From positions 478,582 through 542,581 of the forward strand of contig JAQBRR010000001.1 of the NCBI GenBank assembly GCA_028286365.1: a DNA stretch of 64,000 nt, read 5' to 3'. This document shows positions 40,751 through 47,418 of the stretch, piece by piece; the stretch's first letter is position 1; every line of letters starts with the position of its first letter. Below the pieces are notes generated by a model, which worked only from the letters and a program-made list of their open reading frames with translations, did no database searches and had not been told where the DNA came from. Source of the stretch: Candidatus Saccharimonadota bacterium (lineage in GTDB: Bacteria; Patescibacteriota; Saccharimonadia; Saccharimonadales; Saccharimonadaceae). The translations under genes were made by a program, and so were the position numbers.

Positions 40751-40924
40751 ATGGCGAAATATAGTGAAGCAGCTCAGGAAAAAGTTCACAAAGTGCTCCA
40801 TGAAATGGAAGAAGGAGAATTAAGAAATGGCAAAAATGGTAAAAAGGTTACCAACCGTAAACAAGCAATTGCTATTGGACTCAGTGAAGCCCGTAGTCGC
40901 GGTGATAAGGTTCCCAAGAAATAA
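40751..40924 (+). CDS. DUF6496-like small protein
   Basis: 57 residues from the ATG at 40751, with AAGGAG at 40738-40743. The sequence KVHKVLHEMEEGELRNGKNG followed by KKVTNRKQAIAIGLSEARSRG and VPKK closely fits the DUF6496 pattern (KVMHEFKxGKLxSG..G..VtsRKQAIAIaLSEAr). Proteins of this kind are common in stress or plasmid-like clusters and are basic; the function is not known. Third gene of the Crp-controlled cluster. Confidence 0.75.
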   Translation: MAKYSEAAQEKVHKVLHEMEEGELRNGKNGKKVTNRKQAIAIGLSEARSRGDKVPKK

Positions 40925-40958
40925 TCGCAGAGCTGGTATATTTAGCTAAATGTTCTAA

Positions 40959-41000
40959 TAACATAATCAACCCTGTTCACCTGCATGGTTGATTATGTTA
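40959..41000. terminator. Long inverted repeat at the end of the stress cluster
   Basis: TAACATAATCAACC at 40959-40972 pairs perfectly with GGTTGATTATGTTA at 40987-41000, 14 base pairs with a 14-base loop. The T tract is poor, so termination is inferred from its place after the last gene. Confidence 0.6.
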
Positions 41001-41040
41001 CTATTGGCTAGCACATTAATTAATCAGCGTATTCAGAGTA

Positions 41041-41142
41041 CAGCGAGAGAACTAGCTCTATGACCTGTCAGCAACCAGCCTCTTGAGCAATCAATGCATA
41101 AATGGTGCTACTTCTAGCCCATATGGGAAAGATAAGATATTG
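41041..41142 (+). promoter_or_regulatory. SAM riboswitch (SAM-I-like) upstream of metK
   Basis: Core features of the S-box aptamer are visible: GAGAACTAGCTCTATGACC then CAGCAACCAGCC, the GGTGCTACTTCTAGC block, the P4 hairpin CCC-ATAT-GGG, and the closing AAAGATAAGA. The outer P1 pairing and full P3 are not clear by eye, so it may be a variant. ACTCCTTT at 41145-41152, just after the aptamer, is complementary to AAAGGAGT at 41182-41189, the metK ribosome-binding site. That suggests control of translation: SAM bound, site hidden. It sits in a 272-base gap with the stress-cluster inverted repeat at its left end. Confidence 0.75.
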
Positions 41143-41196
41143 TAACTCCTTTATTTTTCCTGTCGGGCGGAAAGATACGTAAAAGGAGTATTTTTT

Positions 41197-42168
41197 ATGT
41201 CAATTTTTAGAACGGCCGAAAGTGTTTCGCCTAAACACCCAGACAAAATTTGTGATCAGATATCTGACGCTATATTAGATGCGCATCTTGCTCAGGATCC
41301 TGAGGCACGCGTTGCTATCGACGTTGCGGGTGGACATGGAACAGTTTTTGTAACTGGTGAAGTCACTTCGCGTGCCAAGAACGTTGACGTTAACGCTATT
41401 GTAAAGCGTCTAGCGGGTGATGTAACGGTAATTGAACATATAGCCGCCCAAAGCACTGAAATCGCTGCAGGCGTTGATATTGGCGGCGCTGGCGATCAAG
41501 GTATTATGGTTGGCTATGCTAGCGATGAAACGCCTGAGCTGTTGCCACTTGAGGTTGTATTGGCTCGTAAACTAAATCAGTACATATATAAAAAGTGGCC
41601 CTATGATGGCAAGACACAAGTGACGCTTAAGGACGGAGAAATCGTTTCCGTTGTTGCAAGTTTTCAGCACGCGGCAAAGGATCAATTAACTGCACTAGTC
41701 AAACGTTGGCTACGCACGCAGAAATTAGCTGAACTTGGTGTACTTGATCTGCATATTAATCCTGCAGGTGATTGGAACGTAGGTGGCTTTGATGCCGACG
41801 CAGGACTGACCGGACGTAAGCTCATCGTTGATAACTATGGACCACGTGTCCCGATTGGTGGCGGAGCATTTAGCGGTAAAGATCCGAGTAAAGTTGACCG
41901 CTCGGCTGCCTATATGGCTCGTAAAATTGCAATTGATTATCTCAAGAAGCGTCACGCGAAAGAAGTATTTGTACATTTAGCCTATGCAATTGGATACGAT
42001 CAGGCGCTTGAGGCGACGGTCAGCGTAGACGGCGTTCAGGAACAGGTTGTTGGCTATAATCTATCACCAAATGGAATTATCAAATTCCTTGATTTAAAGC
42101 GACCTATTTATGAAAAGACCGCGCAGTACGGACATTTTGGCCACCCAGGGCTTACCTGGGAAGTGTAG
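41197..42168 (+). CDS. metK: S-adenosylmethionine synthetase, compact form
   Basis: 323 residues, about 60 to 70 shorter than most bacterial MetK. It joins methionine and ATP to make S-adenosylmethionine. Motifs are in order: ESVSPKHPDKICDQISDAI (ATP site), GHGTVFVTGEVTS, DIGGAGDQGIMVGYASDE (the GAGDQG loop), QVTLKDGEIVSVV, and PIGGGAFSGKDPSKVDRSAAYMAR (phosphate loop and metal site). The shortening falls between blocks, so it reads as a compact enzyme and not a decayed one. Translation is predicted to be under the SAM riboswitch upstream, with AAAAGGAGT 8 bases before the ATG. Confidence 0.93.
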   Translation: MSIFRTAESVSPKHPDKICDQISDAILDAHLAQDPEARVAIDVAGGHGTVFVTGEVTSRAKNVDVNAIVKRLAGDVTVIEHIAAQSTEIAAGVDIGGAGDQGIMVGYASDETPELLPLEVVLARKLNQYIYKKWPYDGKTQVTLKDGEIVSVVASFQHAAKDQLTALVKRWLRTQKLAELGVLDLHINPAGDWNVGGFDADAGLTGRKLIVDNYGPRVPIGGGAFSGKDPSKVDRSAAYMARKIAIDYLKKRHAKEVFVHLAYAIGYDQALEATVSVDGVQEQVVGYNLSPNGIIKFLDLKRPIYEKTAQYGHFGHPGLTWEV

Positions 42169-42175
42169 CTTATGC

Positions 42176-42204
42176 TTGCCAGCTCTATTGACGCGCACTA
42201 CAAT
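42176..42204 (+). promoter_or_regulatory. Promoter of the unknown gene at 42213
   Basis: TTGCCA at 42176-42181, 17 bases, TACAAT at 42199-42204, ending 8 bases before the ATG. Confidence 0.6.
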
Positions 42205-42212
42205 TACCTCCA

Positions 42213-42806
42213 ATGATTTTTCCTACTGAAGCAAAATTTGATGAAGGTATCAAAGAAATACTTGAGAACGACGTACGAGGTCGTTCACTCGACCATTTGA
42301 AAATACTTGCCATGCAACTTGTTGTTGATGGACTTCGCGAGGCACAAGCAAATTTCTCTGATGATACAAATAAGTCGCAGATACGCAGAGATATTACTGG
42401 CCACTTGATTGATTCCTTTGCAGGCGATACGGAATTTAGTATTGGCAACGAAATAGAAATTACTGATCGGGGTTACTATCTACTACATGATGTTATGACG
42501 AATTATTTCGTTGTGGCTCGCCTAGAAGACGAGCAAAAGTTGGCTGGCGTAGTCGAAACAACAGTCGCAATTAACAGTGAAGGCCTAACTGACATCGAAA
42601 GCAAGGTAGGCCAGGTCGTAGAAGTAGGAGGTGAAACCCTCGCTGACACACCGGCAATACTACTGGGCGATTTGCGCTTCGTGACTTCAATGGGCAAAGC
42701 GCATGCTATAAAACCTCAATATCGCGCATTAATAGTTCTTAACAAAAATGGACCAACACCACGACAAGCCGTTCCGCAGGAAAGTAACGCGTTTTTTACG
42801 GCGTAA
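42213..42806 (+). CDS. Unknown cytoplasmic protein
   Basis: 197 residues, soluble, no family recognised. The first third is helical (FDEGIKEILENDVRGRSLDHLKI, ILAMQLVVDGLREAQANF) and the remainder beta-rich (EFSIGNEIEITDRGYYLLHDVM, FVVARLEDEQKLAGVVETTVAI). The tail KAHAIKPQYRALIVLNKNGP is basic. It has its own leaderless promoter and ends 4 bases before the convergent ROK kinase gene, so it is not obviously part of a pathway with its neighbours. Confidence 0.6.
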   Translation: MIFPTEAKFDEGIKEILENDVRGRSLDHLKILAMQLVVDGLREAQANFSDDTNKSQIRRDITGHLIDSFAGDTEFSIGNEIEITDRGYYLLHDVMTNYFVVARLEDEQKLAGVVETTVAINSEGLTDIESKVGQVVEVGGETLADTPAILLGDLRFVTSMGKAHAIKPQYRALIVLNKNGPTPRQAVPQESNAFFTA

Positions 42807-42810
42807 ACCG

Positions 42811-43746
42811 CTATCTATATTGCTCGAGCCCATATCGTGCACCAATAAGGCCGAATGAACTGACAAGGTGTTTAGGCACGTAACTGACCTTTGGAACTTC
42901 GGTCATACCATTTAAGATAACGGCATTATCTACGAGAGCTGTATGAAGCGCTTCTTCGAGACTTTCTTCGTAGCGGTCATGATCGCGTGATACACCACCA
43001 CCAATAACAACGTGGTCCATGCCAATACTTGGTACGAATGATGCAATTGCTTGACCAAAGACACGACCAACGTGCTCCCATGCGTCATTGCTCTCATGTG
43101 TATATAGCTGACCTAATTCTTGCGGAGTGGATCCATTACCGAATCGTCGCTCGATAGCTGGGCCTGCAATCAGACTCTCTAGTGTGCCTTTGCTACGGTC
43201 AACATCCATCGGGATATGACCATATTCACCAAGCTGTCCTGTAAGGCGACTAGCTATTTTGTGGCCACGGATAATATCTGCACCAATACCAGTACTATGC
43301 GTAAAGTACATAAGTGGTTGAGTATTTTTGGGATCGGCGCCAGGTACGAATGGCGCTGCGTGAGTAGCAGCTTCGGCATCATTTAGTGCGGTAAGGCGGA
43401 TTTTTTTCAATCGCGAATCTTCTTCTCCTAAGCGCTCATTCAAATCAAATACATCGGTCAGACCTGAAATGTTTGTTAGCGGTCCGACCAGCATGCGGTC
43501 ACCATCGTGTACAACCTTGCCGGGGAAACCGATAACACCATCGCGAAGCTCAGGATTCGCCTCAAGAAGTAGGACAAGAGAGCGAGCCATTGACTGGAAG
43601 AACGGATCAGGACGGGAAGGCGTTGGCTCAATGATCGGTTCGCCAATAAACTCTACGTCGTTTGTCTTTGTACTTATTTCAGCGATAGCTGTTCGTAGAT
43701 TGCTTCCGCCGATGTCGCCCACGAACGCGCGATTAGGATGTGACAT
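42811..43746 (-). CDS. ROK-family sugar kinase-like protein
   Basis: 311 residues from the ATG at 43746, preceded by CGGAGAAATAC; the frame is open another 28 codons upstream without support. The ATP-phosphate loop is FVGDIGGSNLRTAIAE near the N terminus, the catalytic Asp is in ALNDAEAATHAAP, and THSTGIGADIIRG and DHVVIGGGVSR are the adenosine-binding blocks. The zinc motif CxCGxxGC of many ROK proteins is absent; GQLGEYGHIPMDVDRSKG stands in its place. Likely a glucokinase-type enzyme making hexose-6-phosphate, though the sugar is not readable. Confidence 0.8.
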   Translation of the reverse strand: MSHPNRAFVGDIGGSNLRTAIAEISTKTNDVEFIGEPIIEPTPSRPDPFFQSMARSLVLLLEANPELRDGVIGFPGKVVHDGDRMLVGPLTNISGLTDVFDLNERLGEEDSRLKKIRLTALNDAEAATHAAPFVPGADPKNTQPLMYFTHSTGIGADIIRGHKIASRLTGQLGEYGHIPMDVDRSKGTLESLIAGPAIERRFGNGSTPQELGQLYTHESNDAWEHVGRVFGQAIASFVPSIGMDHVVIGGGVSRDHDRYEESLEEALHTALVDNAVILNGMTEVPKVSYVPKHLVSSFGLIGARYGLEQYR

Positions 43747-43772
43747 GTATTTCTCCGTAATTAATAAATTGC

Positions 43773-43801
43773 ATTGTACAGTAAGCCTACTAGAGGTGAA
43801 A
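43773..43801 (-). promoter_or_regulatory. Promoter of the ROK kinase gene
   Basis: On the minus strand TTTCAC (43801-43796), 17 bases, TACAAT (43778-43773), then a 27-base leader with CGGAG. Confidence 0.6.
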
Positions 43802-43858
43802 GCATAGGCTCTATTAGTCTTAGCGTTCAACCGTTAATTAAAGTGTAAAGCATCCAGG

Positions 43859-43867
43859 TGGTATAGG
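43859..43867 (+). promoter_or_regulatory. Extended -10 for the TrmH-type gene
   Basis: TGGTATAGG ending 9 bases before the ATG at 43877. Confidence 0.45.
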
Positions 43868-43876
43868 TAGCGTACA

Positions 43877-44491
43877 ATGAACGATATGATAATTGAAACG
43901 ATAGGTGTTGGTCCGCACCCAGAGCCATGGCCAACTGATCCAAAATATGATCCAGAACTTCTCGCAAATGGAGATACTCGTAATGTCCTGGACAAGTATC
44001 GCTACTGGACCGTCGAGGCAATTAAGGCAGACTTAGATATTTCACGATTTGATTTGCATATCGCAATCGAAAATTGGCAACATGACCTCAATATCGGCAC
44101 AATTGTGCGTAATGCTAATGCATTCAATGTATCGGCAGTTCACATTATTGGCAAGCGCCACTGGAATAGGCGAGGTGCAATGGTGACAGATCGCTATTTG
44201 GATATATTTCAGCACAGTACAGTCGATGAGTTCGTAAAAGCGATTGGTGATCGCCACATCATTGCGATCGATAACTTACCTGGAAGTATTGCGCTATCAG
44301 AGACAAACTTACCCAAAAACGTCGTACTAGTATTTGGTGGTGAAGGACCAGGACTCTCGGATGAAATGGTGTCTGCGAGCGAAAAAATGGTTTATATTGA
44401 ACAATTTGGTTCGACTCGATCAGTGAATGTGGGTGTTGCATCAGGTATTGCGATGTATGCGTGGTTACAGCAACATATCTTGAACAAATAG
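43877..44491 (+). CDS. TrmH/SpoU-family RNA methyltransferase
   Basis: 204 residues: a 50-residue N-terminal extension and a SPOUT domain. Motif 1 is ENWQHDLNIGTIVRNANAFNV, motif 2 is NVVLVFGGEGPGLSDEMV, and motif 3 is VYIEQFGSTRSVNVGVASGIAMYAW. The FGGEGPGLS block and the RSVNVGVASG end are typical of 2'-O-ribose methylation of tRNA or rRNA, but the target is not readable. It is divergent from the ROK kinase. A longer relative of the 6030 gene. Confidence 0.87.
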   Translation: MNDMIIETIGVGPHPEPWPTDPKYDPELLANGDTRNVLDKYRYWTVEAIKADLDISRFDLHIAIENWQHDLNIGTIVRNANAFNVSAVHIIGKRHWNRRGAMVTDRYLDIFQHSTVDEFVKAIGDRHIIAIDNLPGSIALSETNLPKNVVLVFGGEGPGLSDEMVSASEKMVYIEQFGSTRSVNVGVASGIAMYAWLQQHILNK

Positions 44492-44499
44492 ACTATATA

Positions 44500-44508
44500 T
44501 GCTATAAT
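44500..44508 (+). promoter_or_regulatory. Extended -10 for the gene at 44519
   Basis: TGCTATAAT, 10 bases before the ATG. Confidence 0.6.
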
Positions 44509-44518
44509 ATAGAGATAT

Positions 44519-45118
44519 ATGGCTGCAAATTATGAATCAAGCCCAAAAGTAATCACGCGTCTGAAGTTTCAAGCAGCTAGTCCCTTAGATGCGCAGATAA
44601 AAAAGTTGATGACGCTCGAGACTCGTGAAGCGGTCGCACACCATGCACAAATGACTGGCAAAACTCCTAGAATTGCGTTTCACACGGTACACAATCGCGC
44701 ATTAAACCTCGGTCCGACTGTAGAAAGTAGAGGCAAGGACACACTCGCGGATGAGCGGTATAGTGACTATATTGCATTGTCGCAAGACCATTTTTTTCAG
44801 CTTAAAAAAGCAATTACAATGAAAGACCAAAGTGATTATATTGAGCTTGGAGTAAATCTACATTTGCTCGGCGGTGAGAAAAAATTATTAATTGGTACGC
44901 CTTTATTCGCACCAAATCACGATACCGGCTTTGAACTGTATACGCGTATCCAGCGCAAAAATCTTTTAGCAGGTACAGCACTTGATCATGCATATGATCT
45001 TCTTGAAAACAGTATGACCATAGGTGCGGTTGATGAGATGGCCAGTTGGAATATGCAGGTGCATGGTGTAGAAGTTGAACACGAATGGCCTAGCCTTCGC
45101 CCCGTCTCTAACGAATAA
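44519..45118 (+). CDS. Unknown cytoplasmic protein
   Basis: 199 residues; no family recognised. It is hydrophilic throughout with no membrane segment or signal peptide. Notable stretches are KVITRLKFQAASPLDAQIKKL, an aromatic and acidic middle (DYIALSQDHFFQLKKAITMKD), ELGVNLHLLGGEKKLLIGT, and a C terminus with EMASWNMQVHGVEVEHEWPSL. Its own leaderless promoter separates it from the methyltransferase upstream. There is no visible link to the hisS operon downstream. Confidence 0.6.
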   Translation: MAANYESSPKVITRLKFQAASPLDAQIKKLMTLETREAVAHHAQMTGKTPRIAFHTVHNRALNLGPTVESRGKDTLADERYSDYIALSQDHFFQLKKAITMKDQSDYIELGVNLHLLGGEKKLLIGTPLFAPNHDTGFELYTRIQRKNLLAGTALDHAYDLLENSMTIGAVDEMASWNMQVHGVEVEHEWPSLRPVSNE

Positions 45119-45141
45119 TCTTGGACAATTAAACGTGCATA

Positions 45142-45150
45142 TGCTATAAT
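45142..45150 (+). promoter_or_regulatory. Extended -10 for the leader peptide and hisS operon
   Basis: TGCTATAAT ending 6 bases before the leader-peptide ATG at 45157. Confidence 0.7.
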
Positions 45151-45156
45151 AAAATT

Positions 45157-45210
45157 ATGGTATACAGCCAATCTAACCATCTACATATTCTGCCGGAGCG
45201 AATCGGTTAG
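45157..45210 (+). CDS. Putative leader peptide of the hisS operon
   Basis: 17 codons, MVYSQSNHLHILPERIG, starting 6 bases after a strong extended -10 and therefore leaderless. Two His codons stand at 45178-45180 and 45184-45186. The following RNA can form either a terminator (45239-45265) or an antiterminator in which GCCGGAGCGA (45192-45201), inside the peptide's last codons, pairs with TCGCTTCGGC (45250-45259). A ribosome stalled at the first His codon would leave the first strand free; one reaching the stop would cover it. That is the logic of amino-acid attenuation, and histidyl-tRNA synthetase is downstream. Inference from sequence only. Confidence 0.55.
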   Translation: MVYSQSNHLHILPERIG

Positions 45211-45238
45211 TTTTCTTTTGTAATCTTTCATAAAAAAT

Positions 45239-45265
45239 AACGCCGAACATCGCTTCGGCGTTTTT
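45239..45265 (+). terminator. Terminator (attenuator) upstream of the dipeptidase-hisS operon
   Basis: AACGCCGAA at 45239-45247 pairs with TTCGGCGTT at 45254-45262 over a 6-base loop, then T to 45265. It lies 32 bases before the next start codon and downstream of the only visible promoter, so it must be read through for the operon to be expressed. Confidence 0.85.
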
Positions 45266-45296
45266 CGTTATTAAAAATATTTTATGGAGAATTACT

Positions 45297-45995
45297 ATGA
45301 TTGAAATTTATGAAAATTTGGAAAAGTCGATGCTAAGTATTGTCGATTATAAGAACATCCTCGTTATAGATAACGAGGAGCCACTCGTGCCAATTATTGA
45401 TGATAACAATCTAACCGCTAAGCAGCGGGGTGAAGACATGAAAGAATATACAGGTGATGTTGTATATGTTCGTCAGGGTACTGCACTACGGCTTGGAAGG
45501 GCAGCGGATTTACTTGTGACCGTAGAACCAGACATCGCTTTGAATGTTACGTACGGTTACCGGGCTCTACAGGTTCAAACTAAGAGATTTGAGACTGTCA
45601 AACGTGATCTTGAAATGCAGTTTTCTGGTGAGGAGCTTGATATGGCCGCTCACCGCCGGGTAGCACGTCCTGATGTTGCCGGACATCCCACTGGTGGAGC
45701 AGTCGACATACAGATAACACGCCAGGGTGAGGCTGTAGATTTTGGAACAAGAATTGGTGAATTTGTCCCCGACACCTATACGTTTTCGCCGTATGTCAGT
45801 ATGGAAGCAATGAGAAACCGAATGTTACTTCGAACGGTCATGATGGCAGCAGGCTTTGCCCCCTTTGACGGTGAGTGGTGGCACTTCTCATATGGCGACA
45901 AAGAATGGGCTAGGTATACTAAGCAACCAAATGCCGTCTATAAACAACTCAATTTTGGATCAAGTATATTTGAGAATACAGGAGAACAAGAATGA
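45297..45995 (+). CDS. D-Ala-D-Ala dipeptidase-like protein (VanX/DdpX, peptidase M15D)
   Basis: 232 residues. The zinc site of the M15D family is clear: GHPTGGAVDIQI (His and Asp ligands, about 137-147) and EWWHFSYGD (catalytic Glu and third ligand His, about 198-206). GYRALQVQTKRFE and the preceding RLGRAADLL match the substrate pocket region. VanX-like enzymes hydrolyse D-Ala-D-Ala; family members also trim cell-wall peptides. No signal peptide is seen, so it would act in the cytoplasm on imported muropeptide material (inference). ATGGAGAATTACT precedes the ATG. It overlaps hisS by ATGA at 45992. Confidence 0.85.
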   Translation: MIEIYENLEKSMLSIVDYKNILVIDNEEPLVPIIDDNNLTAKQRGEDMKEYTGDVVYVRQGTALRLGRAADLLVTVEPDIALNVTYGYRALQVQTKRFETVKRDLEMQFSGEELDMAAHRRVARPDVAGHPTGGAVDIQITRQGEAVDFGTRIGEFVPDTYTFSPYVSMEAMRNRMLLRTVMMAAGFAPFDGEWWHFSYGDKEWARYTKQPNAVYKQLNFGSSIFENTGEQE

Positions 45996-47389
45996 TAAAC
46001 CCAGATATGGACGTGCGCTTGCAGCGCATAGATAATGATGAGACAATTAGGTCAATGAGCGCATTGTCATCACAGCCCTATAAAGGAACACGCGACTACT
46101 ATCCAGAACAGAAGCGTATCCAAAACTACATTTTTGCAACGTGGCGCCGAGTTTCAGAGCGCTTTGGCTACGAAGAATATGGTGCACCGACACTTGAACC
46201 ACTCGAGGTCTATGCAGCAAAGAGTGGTGATGAGTTAGCTAACGAACAAACGTATACGTTTACTGATAGGGGCGGGCGCATCGTCGCAATTCGTCCTGAG
46301 ATGACACCGACGATTAGTCGTATGGTAGCCGCCAGGCGTCAAGAATTGGCGTACCCAGCTCGTTTATATAGCGTAGCCAATTTCATGCGTTACGAACGTC
46401 CTCAGCGTGGTCGTGAGCGAGAGTTCTGGCAACTGAATGTTGATGTTTTTGGACTTGATGAAGTTACGGCTGACGCAGAAATAATTACCATGGCTGATTC
46501 GTTGATGAAAGAATTTGGCGCTAAGGACAAAGATTTTGTGATTCGGATCAATAATCGCCAATTAGTGAATTTTGTTATGGTCCAATATCTTGGTCTTGAT
46601 GAAACACAGGCGCATCTGATGGTGAAATTATTTGATCGTAAGGACAAGATTGCCGAGGCTGAGTTTAATGATCAAGCAGGTGATATCCTCGGTAACAATG
46701 CGAAGGAAGGTATCGCAAAGCTACAATCTCTGATGAGTGCAAAGACAGTAAATGATTTGCCAACTGAGATCAAGACAAGTCTTGCAGCAGTTGAACTCGG
46801 TGAAGTATTTGAACTTCTCGAGCAAGCAGGTGTAAAAAGTGCCAAGTTTGATATGACGTTGATGCGTGGACTCGATTACTACACCGGAACCGTCTTTGAA
46901 GTATTTGATACGGATCCCGACAATAACCGGTCGGTACTTGGTGGTGGGCGATATGACGGCCTTGTGGGCATGTTTGGTGCGGAACCAATATCTGCTGTCG
47001 GTATGGCTCAGGGTGGCACGACAATCGAGAACTTCCTAGAAGTACACAAATTGCTGCCAAACCTAGCATCAACAACGGATATCTACATTGTGGTTCTTGG
47101 TGGAGTACAAAATGCAGCGAATAAGCTTGCTCGACATCTACGGAGTGAGGGCGTTAATGTCGAATTAGATACAACTGATCGCAAACTTGATCGTCAGATT
47201 AAGACAGCGGTTAAAAAGAGTATTCCATACATTTTGTTTATCGGCGATGACGAGGTTCGGGACGAAGTCTACACGCTAAAGGATACCTCAAGTACCGAAG
47301 AGCAAAAGATCGGTTTCTCGAGGATTGTGAGCCTGATGCGCGATCGTCGACGCGCCCCGCGCGATGACGACATCCCTGATTTGGATTAG
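45992..47389 (+). CDS. hisS: Histidyl-tRNA synthetase
   Basis: 465 residues. Class II core: motif 1 near GTRDYYPEQKRIQNYIFATW, motif 2 with IRPEMTPTISRMVA and NFMRYERPQRGREREFWQLNVD, the histidine-specific RGLDYYTGTVFEVF (HisA), and motif 3 GGGRYDGLVGMFG. The C-terminal anticodon-binding domain starts near 370 (DIYIVVLGGVQNAANKLARHLR). The first 30 residues are a short extension, and a later ATG at 46055 (MSALSSQPYKGTRDYYP) could also be the start. It overlaps the dipeptidase gene by ATGA, and both lie behind the His-codon leader and attenuator at 45157-45265. Confidence 0.94.
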   Translation: MINPDMDVRLQRIDNDETIRSMSALSSQPYKGTRDYYPEQKRIQNYIFATWRRVSERFGYEEYGAPTLEPLEVYAAKSGDELANEQTYTFTDRGGRIVAIRPEMTPTISRMVAARRQELAYPARLYSVANFMRYERPQRGREREFWQLNVDVFGLDEVTADAEIITMADSLMKEFGAKDKDFVIRINNRQLVNFVMVQYLGLDETQAHLMVKLFDRKDKIAEAEFNDQAGDILGNNAKEGIAKLQSLMSAKTVNDLPTEIKTSLAAVELGEVFELLEQAGVKSAKFDMTLMRGLDYYTGTVFEVFDTDPDNNRSVLGGGRYDGLVGMFGAEPISAVGMAQGGTTIENFLEVHKLLPNLASTTDIYIVVLGGVQNAANKLARHLRSEGVNVELDTTDRKLDRQIKTAVKKSIPYILFIGDDEVRDEVYTLKDTSSTEEQKIGFSRIVSLMRDRRRAPRDDDIPDLD

Positions 47390-47400
47390 ATTCGACCCTC

Positions 47401-47409
47401 TGATATACT
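47401..47409 (+). promoter_or_regulatory. Extended -10 for trigger factor
   Basis: TGATATACT ending 9 bases before the ATG at 47419. Confidence 0.6.
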
Positions 47410-47418
47410 CGTTTGAGT

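Noticed and set aside
41197-42168. metK as a truncated pseudogene
   Set aside because: All catalytic blocks are present and in order, with no frameshift, and an intact riboswitch precedes it.
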